Shown here: positions 63,080 through 64,000 of the stretch, in pieces | Layout: each line of letters starts with the position of its first letter | Numbering within the stretch: the stretch's first letter is position 1 | Assembly (NCBI RefSeq): GCF_022682495.2 | Contig: NC_071392.1 | Span: 109,854,896 to 109,918,895, forward strand | Length of the DNA: 64,000 nucleotides | Source: Desmodus rotundus | Taxonomy: Eukaryota > Chordata > Mammalia > Chiroptera > Phyllostomidae | Direction: 5' to 3' | The notes under the pieces: model-generated | What the model saw: only the letters and a program-made list of their open reading frames with translations | Databases searched by the model: none | What the model was told of the DNA's origin: nothing | Program-made: the position numbers and the translations under genes

Positions 63080-64000
63080 GCAGGAACCTCACTCAGTTCA
63101 CTGTTTCAGTGCCAAGAACAATGCCTGGCGCACAGTAGGGACTCCATAAAAATATTTGTTGTTACAAGAAATGAAAGAACTTCTTTCCAAACTCAATGGA
63201 CCCTCCTTTGGTCACCTGGTAATTATTTTTTTTAAATGTATTTATTAGAATAGGGAAACATGTAAGAGATTCAACGGGATAAACGGTGAAAAGCATATCC
63301 TCCCAGAGAGGTTCTATGGAATGGAAATCAGATGCTTCTGTAGGTGGGTGGCCTTTTCTATTCTACCCCTTAAGCCCAGAGGCTTTCTGAGCTTCTGTCC
63401 TGGGCCCCCTTCCTTTCCCGCTCAATGTCTTGAACGCTCTCGAATGACCAGTGGGTCCAGTCTCTCCTTAGCCCCTCATTATGATGCCAGCTCCCAAACT
63501 CCTCTCTCCAGCTCAGATCTCTCTAGAGCCCAGATCAGCATCTCCCTGGACAGGGACATCCCACGGGAGCCTCGGGCGCAGGAAGGAGGTCAAAGCTAAG
63601 TGTACCTTTTCCTCAGTCGTGCCTGACCTGAAATGCCTTCGTTGACGAGATGGCCCTTCCTCCCACCAGTAACCTGATGCCATCCTGTCGGGGACACCAC
63701 CTCCCTCAACAACAGCAACCGACTGAGCCCTGTGGATTTGGTACCCTGGACAGTTAGTGCGGCCTTTCTTTTCTCCTCCTCATCCATGCATGCTCTCCCA
63801 CTGGGGTCCAGGTTGCCTTCACTCCACACCTGGTCTTCCCGCTGCCTCTGCTCCATTCTCTACGCGCAGTCAGAAGGAACTTGGCTATCTAAATTTGACC
63901 ATGCGCCCTCCTCCGCTGAAATCTTTTGCTGGCTTCTTATACTTTACAAAAAGAAGAAGAAAAGAAAATTCTTAGAGTGTCACACGAGTTCTTCCTTGAA
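63080..64000 (+). repeat. L2-derived sequence at the right edge
   Basis: GCCTGGCGCACAGTAGGGAC (L2 end, 63124-63143), then L2-like phrases at 63370-63560 and 63600-63980 (CTTCTTATACTTTACAAAAA). No exon recognised. The next upstream gene in human (KIAA1755, opposite strand) is not visible here. Confidence 0.45.

Noticed and set aside
52000..64000. 5' exons of the next gene in human synteny (KIAA1755)
   Set aside because: No exon-like stretch with splice sites was recognised. In human the gap upstream of BPI is larger than the sequence available here.
1..64000. CRISPR arrays, operons, prophage or other prokaryotic systems
   Set aside because: The window is an intron-containing mammalian locus. 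The only arrays are micro/minisatellites and interspersed repeats.

Overview
This window is mammalian nuclear DNA from the neighbouring innate-immunity genes LBP and BPI. Both are on the minus strand, so the gene order along the + coordinates is left edge - LBP 3' part - LBP 5' end - intergenic - BPI 3' end - BPI 5' end - upstream flank - right edge. Introns, splice signals, MIR/L2/MaLR fossils and L1 pieces show it is a mammal. Three or four tRNA-derived SINEs with the GGTTCGATTCCCAGTCAGGGCAC-type box and a (TC)n-AAATAAATAAA tail, plus small DNA transposons and bat-type L1 3' ends, suggest a yangochiropteran bat. That lineage call is inference.

LBP (1-13,276): ten coding exons run from the signal peptide to residue 383. 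The remaining roughly 100 C-terminal codons lie beyond the left edge. The coding phase is intact and every intron is GT-AG. The LPS-contact Arg-Lys pair in exon 3 is present. A STAT-type site (TTCCTGGAA) lies about 110 bp upstream of the start codon, as expected for an acute-phase liver gene.

LBP-BPI intergenic (13,277 to about 20,580): no gene was seen. It holds MIRs, L1 pieces (one with a twin-priming inversion), a MER5-like fragment and unassigned sequence.

BPI (20,937-50,166): all fifteen coding exons were found and give a complete 481-codon reading frame. Its first ten exons match LBP exon by exon in phase. Eight have identical lengths; exons 1 and 4 differ by 6 bp. Intron 8 uses a GC-AG splice pair. 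The stop codon comes two residues earlier than in human BPI, and the human upstream initiator Met is absent. Intron 5 carries a 1.85-kb array of 12/15-bp repeats that is open in frames on both strands but is not a gene.

Upstream of BPI (50,167-64,000): no exon was recognised. It holds a short target-site-flanked L1 insertion, a mariner-like MITE next to or inside LTR-like sequence, a SINE, MaLR-type LTRs, L1, L2 and MIR fossils.

LBP (plasma; presents LPS to CD14/TLR4) and BPI (neutrophil granules; neutralises LPS and kills Gram-negative bacteria) are tandem-duplicate paralogues with opposing effects on endotoxin signalling. I found no undescribed coding system. The most testable leads are a tandem cryptic donor at the LBP LPS-binding codons, the GC-AG intron and terminal changes in BPI, the intron-5 array and the nested or young mobile elements. 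Repeat family names come from remembered consensus features, and repeat boundaries are approximate.
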